Positions 10,011-19,731 of a stretch of 34,185 nucleotides of DNA are shown here, piece by piece. How positions within the stretch are numbered: the stretch's first letter is position 1; the number at the start of each line of letters is the position of its first letter. The DNA is from Candidatus Gottesmanbacteria bacterium (GTDB taxonomy: Bacteria; Patescibacteriota; Microgenomatia; UBA10105; UBA927): assembly GCA_016218215.1 (NCBI GenBank), contig JACREM010000042.1, forward strand, positions 1 through 34,185. The letters run 5' to 3'. The position numbers and the translations under genes are program-made. The notes beneath the pieces are model-generated. The model did no database searches and had not been told where the DNA came from. It worked only from the letters and a program-made list of their open reading frames with translations.

Positions 10011-10909
10011 ATAAAAAGCAATTTTTTAACTATTTGAAAATATTTTTTGACAAAGAAATTTTTTGCTTGTAGAATTTTTGCCGTAAGCAGCCAAAACCAA
10101 ATCTCTTTTCCGTCTCGTGTCAGTTCATGCTCCACTTGATCCAGACGAATTTCTTCTTCATTAAATCCCTTCTTCTCCCAAAGTTTGGCAAACACGACGA
10201 AAGAGTACACACTCTGGAGTAACGATAAAACCAGACCGTGCAAGCCGTCTTTGTATCCGCCCTCTGCAAAGTATATTTTTATAAAATCTGAAACTGGGAA
10301 CCGAATCGCATCAAACCAGGAAAACTGATAAGAAACACGTATAAGATAGTCAACTTCATTTTCACTATATATATCCATCTTCCGAATAAACTGCGATATT
10401 GATTCATAATTATAATGTATATACGGCAAGCGTAGTTCCGACGTCTTCCCGTCAACAGAAAGATATTCATGAACATGTTTGCATGGATAAGACCCTGTAC
10501 TCCGTTTAAATAATCGAAGCTGCTTATCTGGCCACCATAACCCATGCTGTATCCACTTTTCGAATATAATATTTTTTCGAGCAATCCAGTATCCACACGC
10601 ATCCGATTCTGTGTCTAATACTGATAAAATTTCTGCTTTTAAGTCGGGGGGTATTTCTTCATCTGCATCAAGGCATAAAATCCAGTCGGAACAAGCCTTA
10701 GTAAACCCAAAATTTTTATTCACATTTAACATATTGTTGTTCTTCTGCTTAAACACTTTAGCCCCGAGAGAACGTGCAATCTTTGAAGTAGCATCAAGCG
10801 ACCCGTTGTCTACAACAATAATTTCGTCTGCCCATTTTACCGAAGACAAACACCTGCCAATCTTTTTTTCTTCATTCAGTGCAGAAATAACTATCGAAAG
10901 AGTTTTCAT
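10007..10909 (-). CDS. Glycosyltransferase family 2, WaaE/KdtX-like with C-terminal extension
   Basis: LSIVISALNEEKKIGRCLSSVKWADEIIVVDNGSLDATSKIARSLGAKVF...DWILCLDADEEIPPDL; paralogous to 8347..9111. Confidence 0.88.
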   Translation of the reverse strand: MKTLSIVISALNEEKKIGRCLSSVKWADEIIVVDNGSLDATSKIARSLGAKVFKQKNNNMLNVNKNFGFTKACSDWILCLDADEEIPPDLKAEILSVLDTESDACGYWIARKNIIFEKWIQHGLWWPDKQLRLFKRSTGSYPCKHVHEYLSVDGKTSELRLPYIHYNYESISQFIRKMDIYSENEVDYLIRVSYQFSWFDAIRFPVSDFIKIYFAEGGYKDGLHGLVLSLLQSVYSFVVFAKLWEKKGFNEEEIRLDQVEHELTRDGKEIWFWLLTAKILQAKNFFVKKYFQIVKKLLFI

Positions 10910-10910
10910 A

Positions 10911-12350
10911 TCAAGATTTCACTCCTTCCATAATAGAAGCAATTTGTTTTCTCTCAAATACCCAAATAATTGAAACATACAAAACAAATCCACCTGTCCC
11001 GATAATAAAAAGCGGGAAGAAATCTCGGGTATGTTGAATAAAAATCATATAAAACAAACTCTGAAGCGTGATTCCAAGCACCGGAAATTGGAGACTTCTC
11101 CAAAAAGAAAATGCCGCTACGCGCTTGACAAGATACACAACGAGAGCAAGAGTGCTTGTGATAAGAAAAAGAGACAAAGCAACACCATTAAATCCAATAA
11201 GCGAAACAAGCAGCACTGTAAGTATCCATGTGCTGGAGGTCCATAATACCATAAGCCAAAGAGTCGTTTTTATCTTCCCTAAGGCATTTAACGCATTGGT
11301 AAGCGGAGTCGAAAGACTTGCGATTGCTGAAGCAATTGTAAAGAGATAAAACGATATAAGAGCAGGTTCCCATTTGCTGTATCTTGGGATGAGATCGATA
11401 AGAGGACGCACAAAAAATAACAAGCTTATGGAGATCGGGAAAATCGCTACAGAGAGACCGAAAAGTGTTTTCTCTATGGCTTTTCTTAAAAGCTCCTTTG
11501 AATGCTGTAATCGCGAGAATGCAGGAAAAGTAACGCGGATAATACTGTCCATGATGAGTCGAAGTGGTATTTCGGCCCATTTTTTCGCCCACCCTATATA
11601 TCCAACTTGGGCAAGCGGCAGTATTTTCCCTAAAAATAATGTCAGCAAATCATCTTTCAGTAACGCTAAAAATGAATTAAATTGAAACGGAAGCCCGAAT
11701 GTCATGAGTTTTTTTGCCGTTATCAGAGAGAAGCCTAGTCGTATACGCCAGGGAGAAACGTAATAAATAGCAACAAGTCCAACGATAGCCCGAACAAGTA
11801 CCGCCCAGGTAAAACTTGATATGCCAAATCCCTTCCAGGATAAAAATACGGCTACAACATAAAATCCAAGTGTTTCTAATATCTGAGGAAGAACGAGCTT
11901 ATGAAATTCAAGTTTTCGTTCCAGGAGCACCGATGGAATCGTTTTTAGTGAAGACAAAAAAAATGAAATCAGTAGACCATACAAAAGGTATCTACCTGCA
12001 TCCTCCAAAGCATAGAAACTCACTATCAGTGGCGAACACAAAAAAGCGAGACCCACAACAACGGAAACAAGAGTCTGCTGTATAGTAAATGTCGTTACAA
12101 GATCATCATCGGATAATTCACTTTTTTTTTGGATAAGCGCGGCTGCAAGTCCTATATCAGAAAAATACCCCAAAAATGATATAACCGCTGATACAACATA
12201 AAATACTCCAAATATCGCCGGGCTTAAGAAAATTGTGAGAAGAAATGTTGCAGAAAACGCTATGACTTGCAGCACAAATGTTCTACTCGTAAGAGCTATG
12301 ACCCCTGATACAGATCTTTTTTTGATTAATGCAATATCAAGCTCGCTCAT
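10911..12350 (-). CDS. Polysaccharide/oligosaccharide flippase (Wzx/TuaB-like, MOP superfamily)
   Basis: 479 aa, about 12-14 TM, SPAIFGVFYVVSAVISFLGYFSDIGLAAALIQKK...LVTTFTIQQTLVSV, TuaB/Wzx-like N-terminal pattern. Confidence 0.85.
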   Translation of the reverse strand: MSELDIALIKKRSVSGVIALTSRTFVLQVIAFSATFLLTIFLSPAIFGVFYVVSAVISFLGYFSDIGLAAALIQKKSELSDDDLVTTFTIQQTLVSVVVGLAFLCSPLIVSFYALEDAGRYLLYGLLISFFLSSLKTIPSVLLERKLEFHKLVLPQILETLGFYVVAVFLSWKGFGISSFTWAVLVRAIVGLVAIYYVSPWRIRLGFSLITAKKLMTFGLPFQFNSFLALLKDDLLTLFLGKILPLAQVGYIGWAKKWAEIPLRLIMDSIIRVTFPAFSRLQHSKELLRKAIEKTLFGLSVAIFPISISLLFFVRPLIDLIPRYSKWEPALISFYLFTIASAIASLSTPLTNALNALGKIKTTLWLMVLWTSSTWILTVLLVSLIGFNGVALSLFLITSTLALVVYLVKRVAAFSFWRSLQFPVLGITLQSLFYMIFIQHTRDFFPLFIIGTGGFVLYVSIIWVFERKQIASIMEGVKS

Positions 12351-13074
12351 ATGTTCTCCATGGTCTGTGTATAAACAAACGCCAAAGTCCCTCCAAGTCG
12401 CCTGTCGCGGTTTTCATAACCCGTACTGTTGATCCTGGATTGTCAACCCAGGTCACAGGTTCCTCATAAATCTTGTATCCCAATTTTTCAGCCAATATCA
12501 AAAGTTCTGTATCAAAAAACCATTCGTTATCAGAAACGAGCGGCAAAAGAGATGTTACGACTTTGCGGGAAACAACTTTAAAACCGCATTGTGCATCTGA
12601 AAAATGCACAAAGAAAAACATCTTAATAAGAAATATATACCCCTTGGAAGTAATCGTTCTTAGCCAATGTCTTTTTGAAACCCTTGAATTTGATAAATTT
12701 CTGGACCCTATTGCTATATCGTACCCGTGTTCAAGCGAATGCAACAGTGCTTCAAAATGTGTAAGATCTGTAGACAAATCTATATCCATATATGCCAAAA
12801 TTTCATCGGATGAAGTTGTCCATGCGTGCTTTACCGCCCTCCCTCTGCCCTTTTGATCCAGATGCAATGCAATGATTCGTTTATCTTTCTTTGCAATACC
12901 GAGAGCGATATTCATCGTGTCGTCATCTGACGCGTTATCAACAATGGTTATCTTCCAAAGATATTTTTTAGGAAGAGTCTTAAGATACGCCTTTAAGCGC
13001 GAAACAGAATCCTCTAGCTCTGATTCTTCATTGTAGACTGGTAAAACAACATTAAGAGATCTGTTTTTTGCCAT
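12337..13074 (-). CDS. GT2 polyprenyl-phosphate hexose synthase, ALG5-like
   Basis: VVLPVYNEESELEDSVSRLKAYL...VDNASDDDT...AYMDIDLSTDLTHFEALLHSLEHGYDIAIGSRNLSNSRV...DAQCGFKVVSRKV...ILAEKLGYKIYEEPVTW. Confidence 0.85.
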   Translation of the reverse strand: MAKNRSLNVVLPVYNEESELEDSVSRLKAYLKTLPKKYLWKITIVDNASDDDTMNIALGIAKKDKRIIALHLDQKGRGRAVKHAWTTSSDEILAYMDIDLSTDLTHFEALLHSLEHGYDIAIGSRNLSNSRVSKRHWLRTITSKGYIFLIKMFFFVHFSDAQCGFKVVSRKVVTSLLPLVSDNEWFFDTELLILAEKLGYKIYEEPVTWVDNPGSTVRVMKTATGDLEGLWRLFIHRPWRTYERA

Positions 13075-14743
13075 AGTATATTATACTCAAAAAAACACTC
13101 ACGAGAGAAATAATGTTTCCGAGAGTCTCAATAGGTGTGCTATTATGCTTTGCATCGACAATATGCGCTCCTTTTACAAGTGCAATATTAGGCATGCCCC
13201 TATCCAAAGACACACGAGAAGCTACTCCGTCGGTCATGACGCTCCAGCCAGGAAGATACGACATGCCCAAACGTACGTCGCTATTTTCCTCTGCATATAG
13301 ATCCCACTGTCTCTTTACGGACGTTGAAGAGTAATGACTCAAAACCCCTATAAGCCCATCTACAGCACCGTAGGCTATCATGGTGCCATCAGATTTTTTT
13401 CTATCAAACCCATGGGGGAGATATTCATCGGAGATCTGAGAATATTTTACTCGAATATCCTCAAGGCTCACCGTATTTGACTTTCCAAAATCATAGATAT
13501 ATTGCGGGGTAAACAATTTTAACGATATAGCCAATGTAAGTCCAATGGTTACCAAACATACAAAAGCCATCTGAATACGAAATTTATTAAGTAGCGACAG
13601 GGACCACGCTCCAATAATCGCTATCCCAAAAACGACAAATACTAAAAATCGCCAAGGATACTGTATGTATGCCAACAATGGCACAAATTTCCAAATCCAT
13701 TCCGACCATTGAGTCATCATATAAAGTGACAGTACCACTAAGACAATGGAGGATCCCGAAAGTACGAGATTTTTTTTACCCCGAAACCAAAAAACTAAAA
13801 TAGATCCGAGCGAAAAAATAAATACAAAAATTTTCCCGAGCCTAAAAGACAAACCATCGACACATCCAGGGACAGAACCGCCAAAACCCCACGCTGAACT
13901 CCAAAATTGAGATATACAAACAAAATGATCTTTAAAATCCGCGCCGCCGCCCACCTGAGAGGCTACGTTGGTATACCCCATCTCAACCAGAGCAGGAAGC
14001 CAAAAAAAGCTCGACAGAGCCATCCCTATACCAACCAACGTCATGCTCGGTAAAACATACGATCTAATCGATTTCTTCTTACTAAAAAATGCAAAAAACG
14101 CGACGCATAAAATTTCAATGACGCACAATAACACAACGATGAAGCCAAAAACTGTATGCGAAACTATGACACCTGCAAGTCCGATTGCCCCGACGATTGT
14201 AGATCGAAAACCTTTTGATGCATGCATCAAACCATAGAGCACCAAAGGCAGGAATGAGAGAGTCCATAGCTCGCCAACAGCACCACGAACATACAACTGC
14301 ACAGCATGATACGGCGCGAAAACATACAGCACTGCACCGAGTAATCCGGGGAAAAAACCAAAAAATGAGTACAATACCAATCCCATCGTCATTGCCGGAA
14401 GTATCATGCCAAGACCCATCATGATCTTTGTTGCATCAAGAGGAGAAAACCCTATCAGGGAAAAAAAAGAACCGATATAATATGGCAAAGGCCCATAAAA
14501 ACTGTATAAAGGGTATCCGAATCCGTATCCCAAGTCTCTCACCCAGCGAACAGGAAATTGTCCATCCTTCAATGCTTCGGTCATCTCTACAACTCGCGCA
14601 ATCTGCGTGTCATCGTGCATCGGAAAATACCCTCGCTGAAACAGCGGATAAACTATTGTAAGCGAAATTATAAACACCAGGCATATAAATAATAATCTCT
14701 GCAATGCCTGAGCTCCTCCGAACCAGAAATATAAACGCTTCAT
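13052..14743 (-). CDS. Polytopic membrane protein resembling the '6-pyruvoyl-tetrahydropterin synthase-related domain' membrane family (putative GT-C)
   Basis: 563 aa, YFPMHDDTQIARVVEMTEALKDGQFPVRWVRDLGYGFGYPLYSFYGPLPYYIGSFFSLIGFSPLDATKI; multi-TM. The family name is a recollection and not an indication of pterin chemistry. Confidence 0.65.
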   Translation of the reverse strand: MKRLYFWFGGAQALQRLLFICLVFIISLTIVYPLFQRGYFPMHDDTQIARVVEMTEALKDGQFPVRWVRDLGYGFGYPLYSFYGPLPYYIGSFFSLIGFSPLDATKIMMGLGMILPAMTMGLVLYSFFGFFPGLLGAVLYVFAPYHAVQLYVRGAVGELWTLSFLPLVLYGLMHASKGFRSTIVGAIGLAGVIVSHTVFGFIVVLLCVIEILCVAFFAFFSKKKSIRSYVLPSMTLVGIGMALSSFFWLPALVEMGYTNVASQVGGGADFKDHFVCISQFWSSAWGFGGSVPGCVDGLSFRLGKIFVFIFSLGSILVFWFRGKKNLVLSGSSIVLVVLSLYMMTQWSEWIWKFVPLLAYIQYPWRFLVFVVFGIAIIGAWSLSLLNKFRIQMAFVCLVTIGLTLAISLKLFTPQYIYDFGKSNTVSLEDIRVKYSQISDEYLPHGFDRKKSDGTMIAYGAVDGLIGVLSHYSSTSVKRQWDLYAEENSDVRLGMSYLPGWSVMTDGVASRVSLDRGMPNIALVKGAHIVDAKHNSTPIETLGNIISLVSVFLSIIYYGKKQIS

Positions 14744-16251
14744 ACTTCTTTACGGCTTGTTTTTTTTATAAATCCATAAACAACAAGAGACAAAAACGAA
14801 ATGCTGTCTGCCGCAAAACGAAATGGAGTCTCTCGAAACTCAACGACCAGAGTATGAGTACCCTCGGGAACTAGTATATGCATTAATCCAAACGACGAGG
14901 TCTTAATACCAGCGCGCTGACCGTTTAAAGACGCCCCCCATCCTGGGTAGTACACGCTATTTACCTGTACGATAAGTGGCTCTTCAGCTACTATCTTTGC
15001 TGCAATACGCTGTGAAGACTGATAGGTAATATCGAGAACACCCTTCCCTTCGTATATTTCAATTCGTTTTAGTGCTCTATGGTCTTGAGATTTTGTAGCC
15101 CATCGTGGCATAAATTCATTCTTTACTGTTGTGGTCGCTTCATTTGTCGTGTAATATCCCATTGGCCTATCAACAAATCGTATACCTGACAATACTGAAA
15201 TTGCACAAAAAACAGCCAGAGCTATAAAACTCAATGAGACTAATTTTTTCCTCGATGAAGTTTCGATAACTTGAGATACAATAAACGGTGAAGATATAAC
15301 AACGAGCGATAGAAAGCGAAATGGAAACTGAAATAAGAACCCCAAACCCAACACATTCCATAACCAAAATGACCACTGCAATGAAAATACAAGTCCGACA
15401 AAAAAAATCAGGATAAAATATTTTACATCAGAAGACACATGATCTAGACGCCTGCACAATAAAACTACCCACGCAACTATGCCAACTCCATATAAATACG
15501 TCTCTCCGGGCTTTATAAAATACCTATAAACATCAGAAACGACAATAGCGTCAACCTGGACAAATTGTTTTTCAAATATGGCAGGCATCCAAAAAAAAGA
15601 AGCCAATCCTACGCCCAACAGAGAATGGATCAGAAGATAAAACTTCTTTTTGTATATGATGTAGCCGGCGATAACCAAAAAAAACAATATCGCAAGAGAA
15701 TTATGGCTTAAAATTAGAAATGCAACACTGAGGGGCAATAGCCAGATAAAAGAAAATTCTACTGCATAAAGGGATGCAAAAAACGGTAAAAATGCAAGCA
15801 CTTCGCCTACTGACCCCCTCGTGTACATATCGTATAAAAGATACGGTGAGACAATAAATACAAACGTACCAACCGATGCACTAAGCCTCGCAAACTTTTC
15901 GCGAAGCAGTTTGTACAAAAAGAATGAAGATCCAAGCACCGAAAAAGCGAATATTAACTTAATGGCATGTACAAAGGAAATTCCTACCCCGCGAAGAGCG
16001 GTACCTATATAAAGAAACCCTGGATACAAAAAATTTGACACTGGATACCCGTAGCTCTGGTTTAATCTTCCTAAAAATCGGACCGGAAATTGACCATCCC
16101 GAAATGATTGATAAAATGCACTCAGTCGAATGATCATCCACTCTCCGTCATCGCTTGCAAAAAACCCGGGATGCAATAACGGCCACAATGAAAGAGAAAA
16201 TCCAACGAGTAACAAAATAACGATAAAAACAAGCATCCGGTGATTTTTCAT
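14740..16251 (-). CDS. Polytopic membrane protein, paralog of the adjacent 13052..14743 gene (putative GT-C)
   Basis: FFASDDGEWMIIRLSAFYQSFRDGQFPVRFLGRLNQSYGYPVSNFLYPGFLYIGTALRGVGISFVHAIKL aligns with the neighbour's N-terminus; C-terminal YYPGWGASLNGQRAGIKTSSFGLMHILVPEGTHTLVVEFRETPFR. Confidence 0.65.
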   Translation of the reverse strand: MKNHRMLVFIVILLLVGFSLSLWPLLHPGFFASDDGEWMIIRLSAFYQSFRDGQFPVRFLGRLNQSYGYPVSNFLYPGFLYIGTALRGVGISFVHAIKLIFAFSVLGSSFFLYKLLREKFARLSASVGTFVFIVSPYLLYDMYTRGSVGEVLAFLPFFASLYAVEFSFIWLLPLSVAFLILSHNSLAILFFLVIAGYIIYKKKFYLLIHSLLGVGLASFFWMPAIFEKQFVQVDAIVVSDVYRYFIKPGETYLYGVGIVAWVVLLCRRLDHVSSDVKYFILIFFVGLVFSLQWSFWLWNVLGLGFLFQFPFRFLSLVVISSPFIVSQVIETSSRKKLVSLSFIALAVFCAISVLSGIRFVDRPMGYYTTNEATTTVKNEFMPRWATKSQDHRALKRIEIYEGKGVLDITYQSSQRIAAKIVAEEPLIVQVNSVYYPGWGASLNGQRAGIKTSSFGLMHILVPEGTHTLVVEFRETPFRFAADSISFLSLVVYGFIKKTSRKEV

Positions 16252-17771
16252 AATGCTTGTGAAGCATGCGTGTCTGATATCACTTCAAACAATCGGAGGG
16301 GTATACTCTTCCCTCCGCCTTTTTGTTTCTCAAACACAAGCCTCATTGGCCATGATGGTATAACCTGAGACTGATAGAAAACAACAAACGTGGGCTTAAT
16401 CCTCGCATCCTCCATTATCTCTTCAGGAATTGTCTTTGGAACCGGCCAAAAACCTTTAATCTTGATATTTGGATTATCGACATAATAAAGCTCAATAGCG
16501 TATGGCATTAATCCAAAGGTACCCTCAGTATATACGCTAACCTTACCGCTCATTGCCTTTTGACCTAAGAATGCATTCACCTCCGGCACTCCCCATCCTG
16601 AAGGCCAATCATCTATATACTGACCTTTATCCGATTTAGGTATAGGGGCTGTGAGAGGAGACGATAAAATAAAATAATCTATGTACGCAGACGGAATGAA
16701 ACAAAAAAGAATTACTAAAACAGCCGCAAGCTTATTTTTTAAAACTCCAAATACTGTCTTAAATGTCAAAGCAGAAAGAATCAAAAGAGGCATAACCATA
16801 AAAAATATGAATCGCGGGTACAATACTCTGCCAAATAACGCGAGTCCTACAAAAGGAACAAACCACCAGAGAAAGAGCAATATTTTTTCTTTCACATATT
16901 TTCCTAATACAAAAACAGATAAAATAACCGAGAAAACTATCGGCCAAGTAAGATACCCTTTAACCCAATCAAACATTCCCGATAAATTCCCCTCCAAAAA
17001 TCGATACGGATGAAGAAGCCATTCTGACAGAGGATAGACAAAAACCGAATCTTTTTGTGAAATCATGCTAAACAAAGGAGACAATCGGAGAACTCCATAA
17101 AGCGCTTGGGAGATGACTAGGCTTATAAAGGCAAGCCCAAACCATAGTAACAGTCTTTTTTTCCACTCTTTGTGTTTAAAATCAAATAAAACAAGAGTCA
17201 TCGGAAGAAGATATAGACTCAAAAATCCGGATGTTTTATTGAGCATCCCGAGCCCAAGTGTCATACCAAGCATAAGTGCGATATCAAGTCGAAGCGATCG
17301 CGCGAGAACGATGCTAAAAAACAAACTCCATACAGAAAGAGCCGCGACGAGTGAGTCATACAGCGCAAGCCTGTCATACATGAGTGAAAACGGTGAAATG
17401 ATATATAAAATCGCAGTCAAAAACGAAATTTTCTTATCTTTAAAGAGGTAGTATGATAGACAAACAAGACCTATAAGCGTCAAACATCCGGCGCTAACAG
17501 ACACGAATCTGCCTGCAAACAGCGGATCATGAAAAATTTTTAGATATACCATCATAATCCACGTAAACAATGGTTGCTTGCCATCTACAAGCGAAATAAA
17601 CCTCCAGCTTGCATCTCGGGAGCCTATTTGAGACCAACGGATATATATGGCCTCATCAGTAAATATTGGAAGACCGGTAAGTGCATAGAGCCTGCTAGAA
17701 AAGTAAACGATAAACACGGAACAGAGAGCAAAAACTACGGCTATCCAATTTTTTGGTTGAGAAAACTTCAT
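16248..17771 (-). CDS. GT39/ArnT-like dolichyl-phosphate-mannose-type glycosyltransferase
   Basis: MKFSQPKNWIAVVFALCSV...GLPIFTDEAIYIRWSQIGSRD...DGKQPLFTWIMMVYLKIFHDPLFAGRFVSVSAGCLTLIGLV: the DE-containing first loop and KQPL region of GT39/GT83 proteins. Start placed at the ATG at 17771; the ORF-track start at 17900 would run 91 bp into the upstream gene. Confidence 0.8.
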   Translation of the reverse strand: MKFSQPKNWIAVVFALCSVFIVYFSSRLYALTGLPIFTDEAIYIRWSQIGSRDASWRFISLVDGKQPLFTWIMMVYLKIFHDPLFAGRFVSVSAGCLTLIGLVCLSYYLFKDKKISFLTAILYIISPFSLMYDRLALYDSLVAALSVWSLFFSIVLARSLRLDIALMLGMTLGLGMLNKTSGFLSLYLLPMTLVLFDFKHKEWKKRLLLWFGLAFISLVISQALYGVLRLSPLFSMISQKDSVFVYPLSEWLLHPYRFLEGNLSGMFDWVKGYLTWPIVFSVILSVFVLGKYVKEKILLFLWWFVPFVGLALFGRVLYPRFIFFMVMPLLILSALTFKTVFGVLKNKLAAVLVILFCFIPSAYIDYFILSSPLTAPIPKSDKGQYIDDWPSGWGVPEVNAFLGQKAMSGKVSVYTEGTFGLMPYAIELYYVDNPNIKIKGFWPVPKTIPEEIMEDARIKPTFVVFYQSQVIPSWPMRLVFEKQKGGGKSIPLRLFEVISDTHASQAL

Positions 17772-17809
17772 ATGTATATTATACGAGTTTATGTGCTTCG
17801 AGAGCAAAA

Positions 17810-18955
17810 TTACGATCTCCTCATAATGCGCCGTGCAAACAACGCCCCCGCAACGGCAAATGAGCAGAAAACTGGGAGTACTGTTACCAGCGATTTCCAT
17901 AGATTGGCCGGAGAATCCCAGTTGCCAAGATAGAGATATGGCGCATACCGTAAAAGTAGGGCCAGGGAGGAACCATAGAGAATGACAAAAACTTCAGTAG
18001 ATTGCGAGAGAAGAGACATAAAAGGAACCAGCCAAAGAAAATACCACGGTAATACCTCTCTTTGCAAAAGAACCAGTGCAAACCCTAAAAGCATACAGCT
18101 CAAGATGACTTTTCTATTCCACTTCAAAAAATATGCAGGGATCAAAAAAATAGTCATAAACTTAAGACCTATCGAGCTCACAAAAAGAAAAAACGATACC
18201 CATCGCTTCTTCTCAATAAAAAATACATACGCCCAGAGTACGAGTGCCATCATGATTATATCGTTATGAGGACTGATGAGCGACTCAATGACAACCAGCG
18301 GATTGAACGCAAAAGCGACTAAGATTAATTCCGAATTTTTTAATTTCTCCTTCTTTGATGCAGCATACAGTGCAACGCAAGAAAGCACATACGACAGAGA
18401 AAATAACCCTTTTAAAAGAAATACAAACGGGAGGAATGCTCCAAAACTCAGTAAATACACTGGAAGAGTGAGTACTATCCATAAAGGAGTATATGCGCTT
18501 GGAAGATGAGTCCATCGCATAAATAAAATCCAGGGATCAAATCCTGTAAAGTCCAAAGGGATAACCGCATATGGATTTTTATGATACAAAGCAACCGTTT
18601 TTGCAGTAAACATATAGTTAAAAAAATCATATGAAAAGGCTGGGTAGCTTATGAGAGAAATACACACAATGACGAATATCACAGTCCAAATAATGTGAAG
18701 AGGCAATTTTTTCTTATGTGAAAAATATACCATGAGCGCATACAAAGAAAACCAAAAAATCAGGAGGACTATATATAAAAACGTGGACAATGGTCTATCG
18801 AAATATCCAATACTCTGAAACCAACGCTGGCTGCTTTGAATAATTCCTAACTTTGAAACGGCAAGGCCAAGATCAATCTGAGTAAACGAATAGAGTAGAA
18901 GACCAAGAGATGCGAAGCTGTACGCTATGACAATAAACCGTTCCCGCAGTAACAT
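17810..18955 (-). CDS. Polytopic membrane protein, MptA/MptB-like polyprenol-phosphomannose-dependent mannosyltransferase (GT-C)
   Basis: SYPAFSYDFFNYMFTAKTVALYHKNPYAVIPLDFTGFDPWILFMRWTHLPSAYTPLWIVLTLP: D/N-rich first loop and NPY...YTPLW region resembling GT87/MptB-type enzymes. Confidence 0.6.
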   Translation of the reverse strand: MLLRERFIVIAYSFASLGLLLYSFTQIDLGLAVSKLGIIQSSQRWFQSIGYFDRPLSTFLYIVLLIFWFSLYALMVYFSHKKKLPLHIIWTVIFVIVCISLISYPAFSYDFFNYMFTAKTVALYHKNPYAVIPLDFTGFDPWILFMRWTHLPSAYTPLWIVLTLPVYLLSFGAFLPFVFLLKGLFSLSYVLSCVALYAASKKEKLKNSELILVAFAFNPLVVIESLISPHNDIIMMALVLWAYVFFIEKKRWVSFFLFVSSIGLKFMTIFLIPAYFLKWNRKVILSCMLLGFALVLLQREVLPWYFLWLVPFMSLLSQSTEVFVILYGSSLALLLRYAPYLYLGNWDSPANLWKSLVTVLPVFCSFAVAGALFARRIMRRS

Positions 18956-18960
18956 ATACC

Positions 18961-19722
18961 TTACTCACCTTTCTTTTCATATTCACCTAATAAAGCATTC
19001 AAGCGAATGAAAAGGATATCCGAAAGACCCTGTAATGAATCCCAAAGCGGATTTACTCTTCTGGTCTCTACATAGTGCCACTCTACCGGAACCTCCCGAA
19101 TAACATACCCTCTTCGTTTTCCTATAAAAAGAACCTCTATGTCAAACCCTGCCGTAACCATGGATCCGGATACTATCCGGGGTTTAGCATAAAGCTTCAA
19201 ACGGTTCATAATATCCAGTGCAACTGGACGACGAAACGCTTTAAATCCGCATTGGGTATCCGTAATTCCCGAAAGCCCAAGCACGATTGAGCGTAAAATC
19301 ATAAATCCCCGCGCCATAATAAGCCGAAGCAATGGAGCACCTTCACGTTTTGTATTCCTAGAACCTATGACTACATCATACCCTTTTTCAAACCACGGAA
19401 GTAATTTTTCACTTTCTCCAAGTGGAGTTGCCTGATCCAGATCTGTAAAAAGCACAATCTCTCCTTTTGCCATTTTTATGCCCGAAATGACCGTAGATGC
19501 CTTCCCCTGATGAGCACAATGAAATGCAGTAAAACCTTTGTTGTTTTTTGAAAATTCTTCTATCAGCGTCTTTGTGCTATCCGTAGATCCATCGTCTACG
19601 ATGAGCACTTCCCAGGTATACGATCTGTGTTTTAGGTACTTTGAAACTTTTTCAAGTACACCAAGACGAATGTTTGTTTCTTCGTTATACGCCGGAATAA
19701 TAAAAGATACGTATGGGTTCAT
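18961..19722 (-). CDS. GT2 polyprenyl-phosphate hexose synthase, ALG5-like
   Basis: VSFIIPAYNEETNIRLGVLEKVSKYL...VDDGSTDSTKTLIEEFSK...GKASTVISGIKMAKGEIVLFTDLDQATPLGESEKLLPWFEKGYDVVIGSRNTKREGAP...DTQCGFKAFRRPVA. Confidence 0.87.
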   Translation of the reverse strand: MNPYVSFIIPAYNEETNIRLGVLEKVSKYLKHRSYTWEVLIVDDGSTDSTKTLIEEFSKNNKGFTAFHCAHQGKASTVISGIKMAKGEIVLFTDLDQATPLGESEKLLPWFEKGYDVVIGSRNTKREGAPLLRLIMARGFMILRSIVLGLSGITDTQCGFKAFRRPVALDIMNRLKLYAKPRIVSGSMVTAGFDIEVLFIGKRRGYVIREVPVEWHYVETRRVNPLWDSLQGLSDILFIRLNALLGEYEKKGE

Positions 19723-19731
19723 ATTTTCTCT

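Noticed and set aside
17772-17900. N-terminal extension of the GT39-like ORF (MEIAGNSTPSFLLICRCGG...)
   Set aside because: It would overlap the upstream gene by 91 bp and precedes a natural start (MKFSQPKNW) followed by a signal/TM helix.
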